From Algoriphagus sp. (GTDB lineage Bacteria > Bacteroidota > Bacteroidia > Cytophagales > Cyclobacteriaceae): 5,887 nt of DNA. This document shows positions 1 through 5,887 of the stretch, piece by piece (position 1 is the stretch's first letter; the number at the start of each line of letters is the position of its first letter). Location of the stretch: NCBI GenBank assembly GCA_023255285.1, contig JALRIY010000143.1:1-5887 (forward strand), written 5' to 3'. The translations under genes were made by a program, and so were the position numbers. The notes below the pieces were generated by a model that saw nothing but the letters and a program-made list of their open reading frames with translations, had not been told where the DNA came from and searched no databases.

Positions 1-2597
1 CTAAAATTCACAGCATGCGTGAACCGGTCGAACTCGGAGAACTCATTCTTCTGGAAGACACCAAGGTACTGGGGGAGGTTTTAGTCCAGGGGGTAAGTGT
101 GGTCGGTGAGCAAAAAGGAGATACGACCTCATTCAATGCAAATGCATTTAAAACACAAACCAATGCACAAGCTGAGGATCTGATCCGAAAAATGCCGGGA
201 ATTACCTTCCAAGGGGGACAAATCCAAGCACAAGGGGAACAAGTACAAAAAATCCTGGTGGATGGGCGTGAGTTTTTTGGTAGCGATCCAAACATTGCAC
301 TACGCAACCTCCCAGCTGATGCCATTGATCGAGTAGAAGTACTTGACCAGCGATCCGACCAAAGCCGTCTTACTGGATTTGACGATGGGAGCTACACCAA
401 AACCATCAATATTATCCTTCGTTCTGATCGTAAAAACGGTTCCTTTGGACGAATGTACGCCGGCTATGGTGACGACGATCGCTATGCTGCTGGTGGTAGC
501 GTCAACTTTTTCAAGGAAGATCAACGGATCTCTGTTCTTGGCCTTTTCAACAACATCAACCAACAAAATTTTTCCAGTCAAGATCTCGCAGGTCTAAGTG
601 CCAATTCCTCTTCTGGAGGAGGAGGTAGACGTGGCCCTGGTGGAGGGGGATTTGGTGGAGGCCAATGGGGAGGTGGTGGAAATAACAATTTCCTTGTAGG
701 CAATGCAGGAGGTATCGTGACCACCAATGCCATGGGATTAAACTATTCTGACAAGTGGGGAAAAAAAGTGAACATAACGGGAAGTTATTTCTTCAACAAT
801 ACGGCCAACTCCCTACGTCAAATCACTAACCGAGAAACAGTCGTCAACGAAAATTTACGACAGTTTTACGAGGAAAACTTAATCAACACCGTAAAAAATA
901 ACAACCATCGAGCTAATGCACGGATTGAAGCGGATCTAAATGCCAAAAATTCAATTATCCTAACTCCGAGCCTATCTTTTCAGGAGAACAGTACTTTTAG
1001 CGACCGGGATGCACTCACACAAAATAGCTTAGGAGATTCCCTTTCTGCCTTGCGTTCGATTAATAATGCACAAACAAAAGCCCTCAACCTGTCCAATAAC
1101 CTAACTTACCGCTACAAATTTGATAAGAAAGGCCGGACACTATCCACGGAAATATTTACCAATTGGTCAACTAGAGACCAAGATTCAGACCTTTTAGCCG
1201 CCAGTCGTGAGTTTCGAAGAAATCTTATCGACACTGCGATGCAGGAAACCTATGCGCTCAATGAAGGATTCAACTATCGGGTCAATTTAACCTTCACAGA
1301 GCAGTTGAGCAAAAATGCAATCGGTACCTTTGGCTACCAAGTAGGAAATAATTCCACGATTTCAGATCAGAAAACCTTCCAACTAGATAACGAACGCAAG
1401 TCCTTATTGGATACAGCCTTAAGTAATGAATTTGACAACAAATTTATCACACAGCGCCTTCGCTCGGGATATGCTTATAACAAACTAGCTTGGTCTGTCA
1501 ATGTAAATCTAGACTACCAAAACGCAAAATTGGATAACGAAGCCTTTTTCCCAGTTGCAGGTACCTTCAATCGAAATTTCAATAACCTACTACCAAGTGC
1601 AAATCTAAATTACCGCAATCGTGAAAAAGGATTTAGCTGGAGAATACGGTACCGCACTAGTACCAATGAACCTAGCGTCAATGAACTTCAAAATGTAATC
1701 AATAACCAAAATCCTCTTAATCTCCGGGTAGGAAATCCAGAACTGGGGCAAAGCTTCAACCACAACATATTTGCCAACATTAGTAAAATTAACCTGGAGA
1801 AATCAAGAACGCTTTTCCTTTTTGTTACCCATTCTGCCACTTCAGATTTCATAGGAAATAGTACCTTCCTCACTACGCGAGATACCCTCATCAATAACGA
1901 GGTGCTCCTTCGTTCGGGTGGCCAACTTTCACGACCTGTAAACTTGGATGGAAATAGTAGGTCTACCTTCTTTCTTACCTACGGAGCTCCCTTGAAAAAA
2001 CTGAAAACTCAATTTAATGTAAATACACGGGTAAACTTTGTACGTACACCTGGCTTAATCAATGGTGCATCCAATCTAAATGATAATCTCACATTTAGTC
2101 AAGGACTTACCTTCAATTCGAACATCAGCCAAAATGTAGACTTCTCCATCAGTACGACCGGTTCGTACAACATTGTCAATTCTTCCTTACAACAGAATCT
2201 AGACAATAATTTTTACCAACAAGAATCCAACCTACGCCTATATTTCTCCTCCAAGAATGGTAAATTCTTTATGGGGAATAATGTAGCGCACTCTTTGTAC
2301 TCTGGTCTTTCCGAAGGCTTTAACCAAAATTTTTGGCTGTGGAACATGGAAGGAGGATTCCGATTTGCGAAAAACAACAAGGCAGAACTCAAGGCAGTCC
2401 TCTTTGATGTATTGAACCAAAACAACAGCATCAGCCGTACCATTTCGGATGTGGCTGTGACCGACGTCTTTACCAACGTACTTACTCGATACGGGATGAT
2501 CACCTTTACCTATATTCTAGGCAACTTCAAGCAGGCAGAAGCGCAGCCACAGCAACCCTGGATGATGGGAAGACCACAGGGTGGAAGAACTTGGTAA
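1..2597 (+). CDS. TonB-dependent receptor-like outer-membrane beta-barrel protein (5' partial)
   Basis: The reading frame is open to the left edge, coding for Lys-Ile-His-Ser before the first visible ATG at base 15. That ATG has no ribosome binding site, and the protein there is already inside a domain, so the true start, the signal peptide and most of an N-terminal carboxypeptidase-regulatory-like (CarboxypepD_reg) domain are missing. Residues below are counted from the ATG at 15. Residues 1-30 look like the end of that domain and the linker. Residues 31-136 form a plug domain, with FNANAFKTQTNAQAEDLI, a KMPGI motif, VDGREFFG and NLPADAIDRVEVLD, all typical of the Bacteroidota plug/OMP_b-brl_3 family. 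The rest, to about residue 838, is alternating aromatic and polar sequence rich in Asn, as in a 20-plus-strand barrel. A Gly-rich loop lies at 201-222. The last strand (MITFTYILGNF, 828-838) is followed by a 22-residue Gln/Pro/Gly-rich tail ending in Trp. It is inferred to sit in the outer membrane. The substrate is unknown; no SusD partner is visible. Confidence 0.9.
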   Translation, partial: KIHSMREPVELGELILLEDTKVLGEVLVQGVSVVGEQKGDTTSFNANAFKTQTNAQAEDLIRKMPGITFQGGQIQAQGEQVQKILVDGREFFGSDPNIALRNLPADAIDRVEVLDQRSDQSRLTGFDDGSYTKTINIILRSDRKNGSFGRMYAGYGDDDRYAAGGSVNFFKEDQRISVLGLFNNINQQNFSSQDLAGLSANSSSGGGGRRGPGGGGFGGGQWGGGGNNNFLVGNAGGIVTTNAMGLNYSDKWGKKVNITGSYFFNNTANSLRQITNRETVVNENLRQFYEENLINTVKNNNHRANARIEADLNAKNSIILTPSLSFQENSTFSDRDALTQNSLGDSLSALRSINNAQTKALNLSNNLTYRYKFDKKGRTLSTEIFTNWSTRDQDSDLLAASREFRRNLIDTAMQETYALNEGFNYRVNLTFTEQLSKNAIGTFGYQVGNNSTISDQKTFQLDNERKSLLDTALSNEFDNKFITQRLRSGYAYNKLAWSVNVNLDYQNAKLDNEAFFPVAGTFNRNFNNLLPSANLNYRNREKGFSWRIRYRTSTNEPSVNELQNVINNQNPLNLRVGNPELGQSFNHNIFANISKINLEKSRTLFLFVTHSATSDFIGNSTFLTTRDTLINNEVLLRSGGQLSRPVNLDGNSRSTFFLTYGAPLKKLKTQFNVNTRVNFVRTPGLINGASNLNDNLTFSQGLTFNSNISQNVDFSISTTGSYNIVNSSLQQNLDNNFYQQESNLRLYFSSKNGKFFMGNNVAHSLYSGLSEGFNQNFWLWNMEGGFRFAKNNKAELKAVLFDVLNQNNSISRTISDVAVTDVFTNVLTRYGMITFTYILGNFKQAEAQPQQPWMMGRPQGGRTW
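615..680 (+). other. Glycine-rich low-complexity segment in the barrel protein
   Basis: Codons for residues 201-222 (numbered from the ATG at base 15) are mostly GGA/GGT/GGG/GGC and encode a run of Gly with a few Arg, Pro, Phe, Gln and Trp. It follows a Ser/Asn stretch and precedes Asn-rich sequence, just after the first barrel strands. Similar Gly-rich inserts occur in loops of this Bacteroidota barrel family. It is probably a flexible surface or periplasmic loop. The placement in a loop is inferred from position, not from a structure. Confidence 0.7.
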
Positions 2598-2603
2598 GCA
2601 CAA

Positions 2604-2647
2604 TTTGGGGTAATCGTTAAAGGAAACTTCTGAGCGATTACCCTAAA
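2604..2647 (+). repeat. Long imperfect inverted repeat (hairpin) between barrel gene and pheS
   Basis: Left arm TTTGGGGTAATCG (2604-2616) pairs with right arm CGATTACCCTAAA (2635-2647): 13 pairs with one G-T wobble, including a perfect 9-base core GGGTAATCG/CGATTACCC. The loop is 18 bases and can form a small inner stem (AGGA with TTCT). It starts 6 bases after the stop codon of the barrel gene. No T-run follows on either strand, so it is not a textbook intrinsic terminator. A 3'-end processing or stabilising stem, or a weak terminator, is the likeliest role. Confidence 0.6.
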
Positions 2648-2691
2648 AATTTAGAAATTGGTACCTTTACCTAAGGATTAACCGGCAACTC

Positions 2692-3720
2692 ATGTATCAG
2701 GAGAAAATCGAAGCAATCAAGGCTGCCATCGCCGCAGCAGACGCAAACACCGCAGACCAACTGGAGGCCTATCGAATGGAATTTATTTCCAAGAAAAGCG
2801 TAGTCGGTGAATTGATGGGAGCCATGGGAACTATTCCAAATGAGGAAAAGCGCGCCTACGGCCAACTCGTCAATGGGGTGAAGCAACTTGCTGAAGAAAA
2901 GTTTCAAATCCTGATCGAGAAAGTAGCCGCTTCCAACAAAAAAGAAAAATCAGCAGAGATCGATCTCACATTACCCCCTTCCAACCAACCTTTGGGAGCG
3001 ATTCACCCGCTTACAGCTACCCGACAGCGCATCATCGAGATCTTTGAACGCATTGGATTTAACCTTTCTGAGGGGCCGGAGATTGAAGATGATTGGCACA
3101 ATTTTACCGCACTTAATTTTCCCGAAAATCACCCTGCTCGAGAAATGCAGGATACTTTTTTTATCGAGAAAAATCCAGATATCGCCCTACGAACTCACAC
3201 TTCCTCTGTGCAGGTGCGTGTGATGGAAAATCAAAAACCACCGATTCGAACCCTTTCTCCAGGTCGAGTCTATCGAAATGAAGCAATTTCTGCCCGTGCA
3301 CACTGCATTTTCCATCAGGTAGAGGGACTTTATGTAGATGAAAATGTAGGTTTTGCTGATCTTAAAAACACTTTATACCATTTTGCCAAAGAGCTATTTG
3401 GCAAGGAAACCAAGGTTCGATTTCGCCCCTCTTTCTTTCCATTTACGGAGCCCAGTGCAGAGATTGACATCTCCTGCCTGATCTGCGGTGGTAAAGGTTG
3501 CAACGTCTGCAAATATAGCGGATGGGTAGAAATTGGTGGAGCTGGCATGGTAGACCCAAACGTCCTGGAAAATTGTGGCATCGACGCTACAAAATATACC
3601 GGCTTTGCTTTTGGTATGGGCATCGAGCGAATTGCCATGCTCAAAAACCAAATCAAAGACCTGCGCTTGTTTACAGAAAACGATGTCCGCTTCCTAAAGC
3701 AATTTAGGCCCCTGTTGTAG
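2692..3720 (+). CDS. pheS: Phenylalanine--tRNA ligase alpha subunit
   Basis: Catalytic subunit of the (alpha-beta)2 cytoplasmic class II synthetase that charges tRNA-Phe with phenylalanine. The protein has 342 residues, the usual bacterial length. Residues 1-90 are the N-terminal helical coiled coil that binds tRNA. The class II catalytic core follows: HPLTATRQRIIEIFERIGF and GPEIEDDWHNF (105-138), HPAREMQDTFF (147-157), LRTHTSSVQ (166-174), motif 2 SPGRVYRNEAISARAHCIFHQ (within 189-209), FRPSFFPFTEPSAEIDI (244-260) and motif 3 GFAFGMGIERIAML (304-317). Ala306 in GFAFG matches the Phe-pocket alanine of E. coli PheS. Cys262, 265, 270 and 273 form a CX2CX4CX2C set. The ATG at 2692 is the only plausible start: upstream in frame there is no ATG, GTG or TTG before a TAA at 2644. 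The nearest AAGGA (2673-2677) is 14 bases away, too far for a normal ribosome site. pheT does not follow, as is common in Bacteroidota. Confidence 0.98.
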   Translation: MYQEKIEAIKAAIAAADANTADQLEAYRMEFISKKSVVGELMGAMGTIPNEEKRAYGQLVNGVKQLAEEKFQILIEKVAASNKKEKSAEIDLTLPPSNQPLGAIHPLTATRQRIIEIFERIGFNLSEGPEIEDDWHNFTALNFPENHPAREMQDTFFIEKNPDIALRTHTSSVQVRVMENQKPPIRTLSPGRVYRNEAISARAHCIFHQVEGLYVDENVGFADLKNTLYHFAKELFGKETKVRFRPSFFPFTEPSAEIDISCLICGGKGCNVCKYSGWVEIGGAGMVDPNVLENCGIDATKYTGFAFGMGIERIAMLKNQIKDLRLFTENDVRFLKQFRPLL

Positions 3721-3746
3721 GTCAAAACAGACGAATTTCTATAAAT

Positions 3747-3771
3747 AATCTGTGCGTTTTTTACGCAGATT
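3747..3771 (+). repeat. Inverted repeat downstream of pheS, possible weak terminator or operator
   Basis: AATCTGTG (3747-3754) pairs with CGCAGATT (3764-3771), eight pairs with one G-T wobble, enclosing a 9-base loop that contains a run of six T. An alternative fold pairs AATCTG and CGT with ACGCAGATT, leaving a 2-base bulge. It lies 26 bases after the pheS stop and 64 bases before the LacI-family start. No T-run follows on the plus strand, so intrinsic termination is not assured. Its place just upstream of a LacI-family gene also allows an autoregulatory operator, but it lacks the CG-centred symmetry usual for LacI operators. Confidence 0.45.
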
Positions 3772-3835
3772 TCTAGAGAAAAAATACGAAGATTCATTTT
3801 TCTTGGACTATTCCCACTCTTTAAATTTTTAGGCC

Positions 3836-4861
3836 ATGAATGAAAAGCGAAAAATTACGCTTAAGGACATCGCTAAGGAACTCAAGCTTTCTCCTTCGAC
3901 GGTATCCAGAGCACTCAACGGCTATCCTTCCCTTTCAGAGGAAACAATACATCTAGTCAAAAAATATGCTGCCAAGCACCAGTATGTACCCAATACAATG
4001 GCGGTCAATTTTAGAAAAAACCGCACTTCCATCTTGGGGATGATTGTACCCCAAATCGTCCACCACTTTTTCTCCACCACCATCAGCGGAGCATTGGAGG
4101 CCGCAAAGAAAAAAGGCTACAGCATCTTGCTTGCCCAATCCTACGACCACCTCAAAGAAGAAATCTTGGCCAGCCAATACCTTTTAGGAATGGGAGTAGA
4201 TGGACTTTTGATCTCTGTATCCAACGAAACAAAAGAAGCCGAGCACTTGCAAGCATTTTTGGATGAAGGCAAGGCAGTAGTCCAATTTGATAAAATCACA
4301 GAATTCCTAATAAGTCCAAAACTAGTGGTGGATGACTTTGAAGGCGCTTACCAAGCTACTACTCATTTAATTCGAGAAGGCTATCGAAAAATCGCACACC
4401 TCAGTGGGAGAATGGAAGTGAAAAATGCAGAGCTCCGCTTTTTAGGCTATAAAAAAGCCTTGGAAGACCATGGATTAGCACTTCAAGAAGAATGGGTTAA
4501 GTCCTGCTTTGACATCAGCGAAGCCGAAGGGTTTTCCTTTACCAAGGCTCTAATGGAAAGTCAAAATCCACCTGATGCGCTTTTCTGCATCACGGATTTG
4601 GTGGCATTAGGCGCGATGAACTACCTCAAATCAGCCAACTATTCCATCCCTTCCCAAGTGGGGCTAGTAGGATTTAGTAACTGGATGCTTGCTGAATTTA
4701 CCAGCCCAACACTCAGTTCTGTAGACCAGTTTGGGGAAGAAATGGGCGCCAAGGCCGTGGAAATACTGCTTTCCCAACTCCAAAACCCAGAATCAAGAAA
4801 CACAGACACCGTCCAGTTGAAAACAAAACTACTGGTTAGAGGCTCTTCTCAAAAGACTTAA
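3836..4861 (+). CDS. LacI-family transcriptional regulator
   Basis: A DNA-binding repressor or activator of 341 residues, the normal length for the family, expected to act in the cytoplasm as a dimer. Residues 7-28 are the LacI helix-turn-helix (ITLKDIAKELKLSPSTVSRALNG). Residues 53-64 are the hinge helix (NTMAVNFRKNRT). From residue 65 on is a periplasmic-binding-protein-like effector domain: SILGMIVPQIVHHFFS, GVDGLLISVS, Arg201 in the RFLGYKKAL motif, DALFCITDLVALGAM, VGLVGFSNW and SSVDQFGEEMGAKAVEILL, a Bacteroidota-style set. The effector is inferred to be a sugar or sugar phosphate but cannot be read from sequence. The ATG at 3836 is fixed as the start by an in-frame TAG at 3830. Only an AGG two bases before the ATG resembles a ribosome site. 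The adjacent convergent gene encodes an amylosucrase-like enzyme, which suggests control of sucrose or alpha-glucan use; that is inference from context. Confidence 0.95.
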   Translation: MNEKRKITLKDIAKELKLSPSTVSRALNGYPSLSEETIHLVKKYAAKHQYVPNTMAVNFRKNRTSILGMIVPQIVHHFFSTTISGALEAAKKKGYSILLAQSYDHLKEEILASQYLLGMGVDGLLISVSNETKEAEHLQAFLDEGKAVVQFDKITEFLISPKLVVDDFEGAYQATTHLIREGYRKIAHLSGRMEVKNAELRFLGYKKALEDHGLALQEEWVKSCFDISEAEGFSFTKALMESQNPPDALFCITDLVALGAMNYLKSANYSIPSQVGLVGFSNWMLAEFTSPTLSSVDQFGEEMGAKAVEILLSQLQNPESRNTDTVQLKTKLLVRGSSQKT

Positions 4862-4869
4862 TCAAGACT

Positions 4870-5887
4870 TTACCGAGGCCCTAGAATTCGGAAGCCATAA
4901 GGCTCAATCACCAGATGCTCGTGATCTGGCCCTAGTGCATAGCTCGTTTGAGTCCAGAAATCAAAAAGCTGCGTCGCAGGTTCGCCTTGCTCTCGGAATG
5001 CATACCAAGTAAGCCTTTCAGGCTGATCACTGAAATTGAATAAGCAATAGCGTCTCTCCTCACCTTTTCTTCGAATCAGCCCCGCAATATGCCTATTGTG
5101 TGGAGTCATCCAAGACACATTGCTCAGATCAGCAAATAGTTCTTGTGATTTCCGAATAGCCAGTAACTTCTTGGTTCCCTCAAAGAGTTGAAACTCTAAA
5201 GTCCCTTCCGTTTTTCTTCGATTTACCTTACTCCAATCTAACTTTGGCCGATGCATCCAACGGTTGTCGTAACTCTTGGAAGGGTCTTGCTGAAAGCTGT
5301 AATCGTTGGTATAGCCTACCTCATCACCATAAAACAGCATGGGTAGCCCACCCAAAAAGATGGAATGGGCTTGCATCAACAAGATTTTTTGGATGCTTTG
5401 TTCGATCGCAGGTCCATTCCCCTCAAAGAGTGCCTTTTCCAAGCCACAGAGCGAGGCAAGTGTACCACTGATGCGTGCATCTCCTGTCTTGGGATTGGAG
5501 GAGAATAGCGCCCCGCGTGCAGGACTCATCCACTGATCTCCAGAATAGGAATAGTATTCTTTCAAAAATTTGCGGTGCAAGAAGGGATCCTTTCCTGTTT
5601 GCGCGATGCTGGCATCCTCGTAGCCGAGCCCGATGTCATCGTGGCATCGGGTGTAGGTAATCCAAGAGGTACCGTAAGGCTTTCGGAGAATATCTCCTTG
5701 GGCTTGTAGCATAACACGGGTATCTGCAGAGGCCAGCATATCCCACTGCAGGGCCATATGGGTAGCATTGTAGGCAAAATCACATTCTTGAGCTACAAAG
5801 TCTCCTGTTCCAAAATAATTTAGAATGTCTTTGGGCGCTACGATCGCCTCACCCAATAGCGCCATCCCAGGTGCGGCTACTTGGACG
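4870..5887 (-). CDS. GH13 alpha-glucan enzyme, amylosucrase-like (N-terminus outside window)
   Basis: The minus-strand frame stays open to the right edge, reading VQVAAPG before the Met at base 5865, so that Met is internal and roughly the first half of the enzyme is missing. Residues are counted from it. GEAIVAP places the general acid/base Glu at residue 6 (Glu328 of Neisseria polysaccharea amylosucrase, from memory). The transition-state-stabilising Asp is in CHDDIG at 75-79 (Asp76, matching Asp393). Arg98, Arg131 in NPKTGDARISG and Arg202 in YDNRWMHRP match Arg415, Arg446 and Arg509 of that enzyme. GGLPMLFYGDEVG (172-184) follows the family closely, and the C-terminal beta-sandwich domain is at about 240-331. 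The nucleophile Asp lies outside the window. Amylosucrases make alpha-1,4-glucan from sucrose; a sucrose hydrolase or another GH13 activity is possible. No signal peptide region is visible. The stop is 8 bases from that of the convergent LacI-family gene. Confidence 0.85.
   Translation of the reverse strand, partial: VQVAAPGMALLGEAIVAPKDILNYFGTGDFVAQECDFAYNATHMALQWDMLASADTRVMLQAQGDILRKPYGTSWITYTRCHDDIGLGYEDASIAQTGKDPFLHRKFLKEYYSYSGDQWMSPARGALFSSNPKTGDARISGTLASLCGLEKALFEGNGPAIEQSIQKILLMQAHSIFLGGLPMLFYGDEVGYTNDYSFQQDPSKSYDNRWMHRPKLDWSKVNRRKTEGTLEFQLFEGTKKLLAIRKSQELFADLSNVSWMTPHNRHIAGLIRRKGEERRYCLFNFSDQPERLTWYAFREQGEPATQLFDFWTQTSYALGPDHEHLVIEPYGFRILGPR

Noticed and set aside
1..17. ATG at base 15 as the true start of the barrel protein
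   Set aside because: The frame is open to the window edge, no ribosome binding site precedes the ATG, and the protein would lack a signal peptide and the start of its N-terminal domain.
8..325. 105-codon minus-strand open frame under the barrel gene's plug region
   Set aside because: Ser/Cys/Pro-rich shadow translation of a well-supported plus-strand gene, with no family resemblance.
2662..2669. TACCTTTA resembling the Bacteroidota -7 element TAnnTTTG upstream of pheS
   Set aside because: The last base differs and no TTG lies 17-23 bases upstream, so there is no supported promoter.
3330..3797. 155-codon minus-strand open frame overlapping the 3' end of pheS
   Set aside because: It lies antisense to the conserved catalytic core of pheS, shows no recognisable domain, and its length is explained by the codon pattern of the plus-strand gene.
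3803..3829. Possible Bacteroidota promoter TTG (3803-3805) with TAAATTTT (3822-3829) before the LacI-family gene
   Set aside because: The 16-base spacing is short, the -7 element lacks its final G, and transcription would start almost on the ATG. The AT-rich match is likely by chance.
5863..5865. Met at 5865 (minus strand) as the start of the GH13 protein
   Set aside because: The frame continues to the edge and encodes VQVAAPG, which matches the family just before the acid/base Glu segment; the catalytic barrel would otherwise be cut in half.

Overview
The window looks like ordinary chromosomal DNA of a member of the Bacteroidota. The best guess is a Cytophagia-type marine or freshwater genus, but the exact genus cannot be read from the sequence. 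The pointers are an outer-membrane barrel of the Bacteroidota CarboxypepD_reg/plug/OMP_b-brl type, a PheS gene with no pheT directly after it, a LacI regulator with the Bacteroidota-style effector domain, and weak or absent Shine-Dalgarno sequences.

Layout, left to right. (1) Bases 1-2597, plus strand: a large TonB-receptor-like outer-membrane beta-barrel protein whose 5' end lies outside the window. (2) Bases 2598-2691: a 94-base spacer with a long imperfect hairpin. (3) Bases 2692-3720, plus strand: complete pheS, the alpha subunit of phenylalanyl-tRNA synthetase. (4) Bases 3721-3835: a spacer with a second, shorter inverted repeat. (5) Bases 3836-4861, plus strand: a complete LacI-family transcriptional regulator. 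(6) Bases 4870-5887, minus strand: the C-terminal part of a GH13 alpha-glucan enzyme that resembles amylosucrase. It runs off the right edge and converges on the regulator gene with only 8 bases between the two stop codons.

How the genes may work together. The LacI regulator and the amylosucrase-like enzyme are the only pair with an obvious functional link: a sugar-responsive repressor beside a sucrose/alpha-glucan enzyme. They are convergent, so any control by the regulator must act at a promoter outside the window. pheS is a housekeeping gene that appears to sit here by chance, and the barrel protein may be a surface uptake or assembly component of unknown substrate. No RNA gene, mobile element, CRISPR array or clear new system was seen. 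The findings listed are modest.
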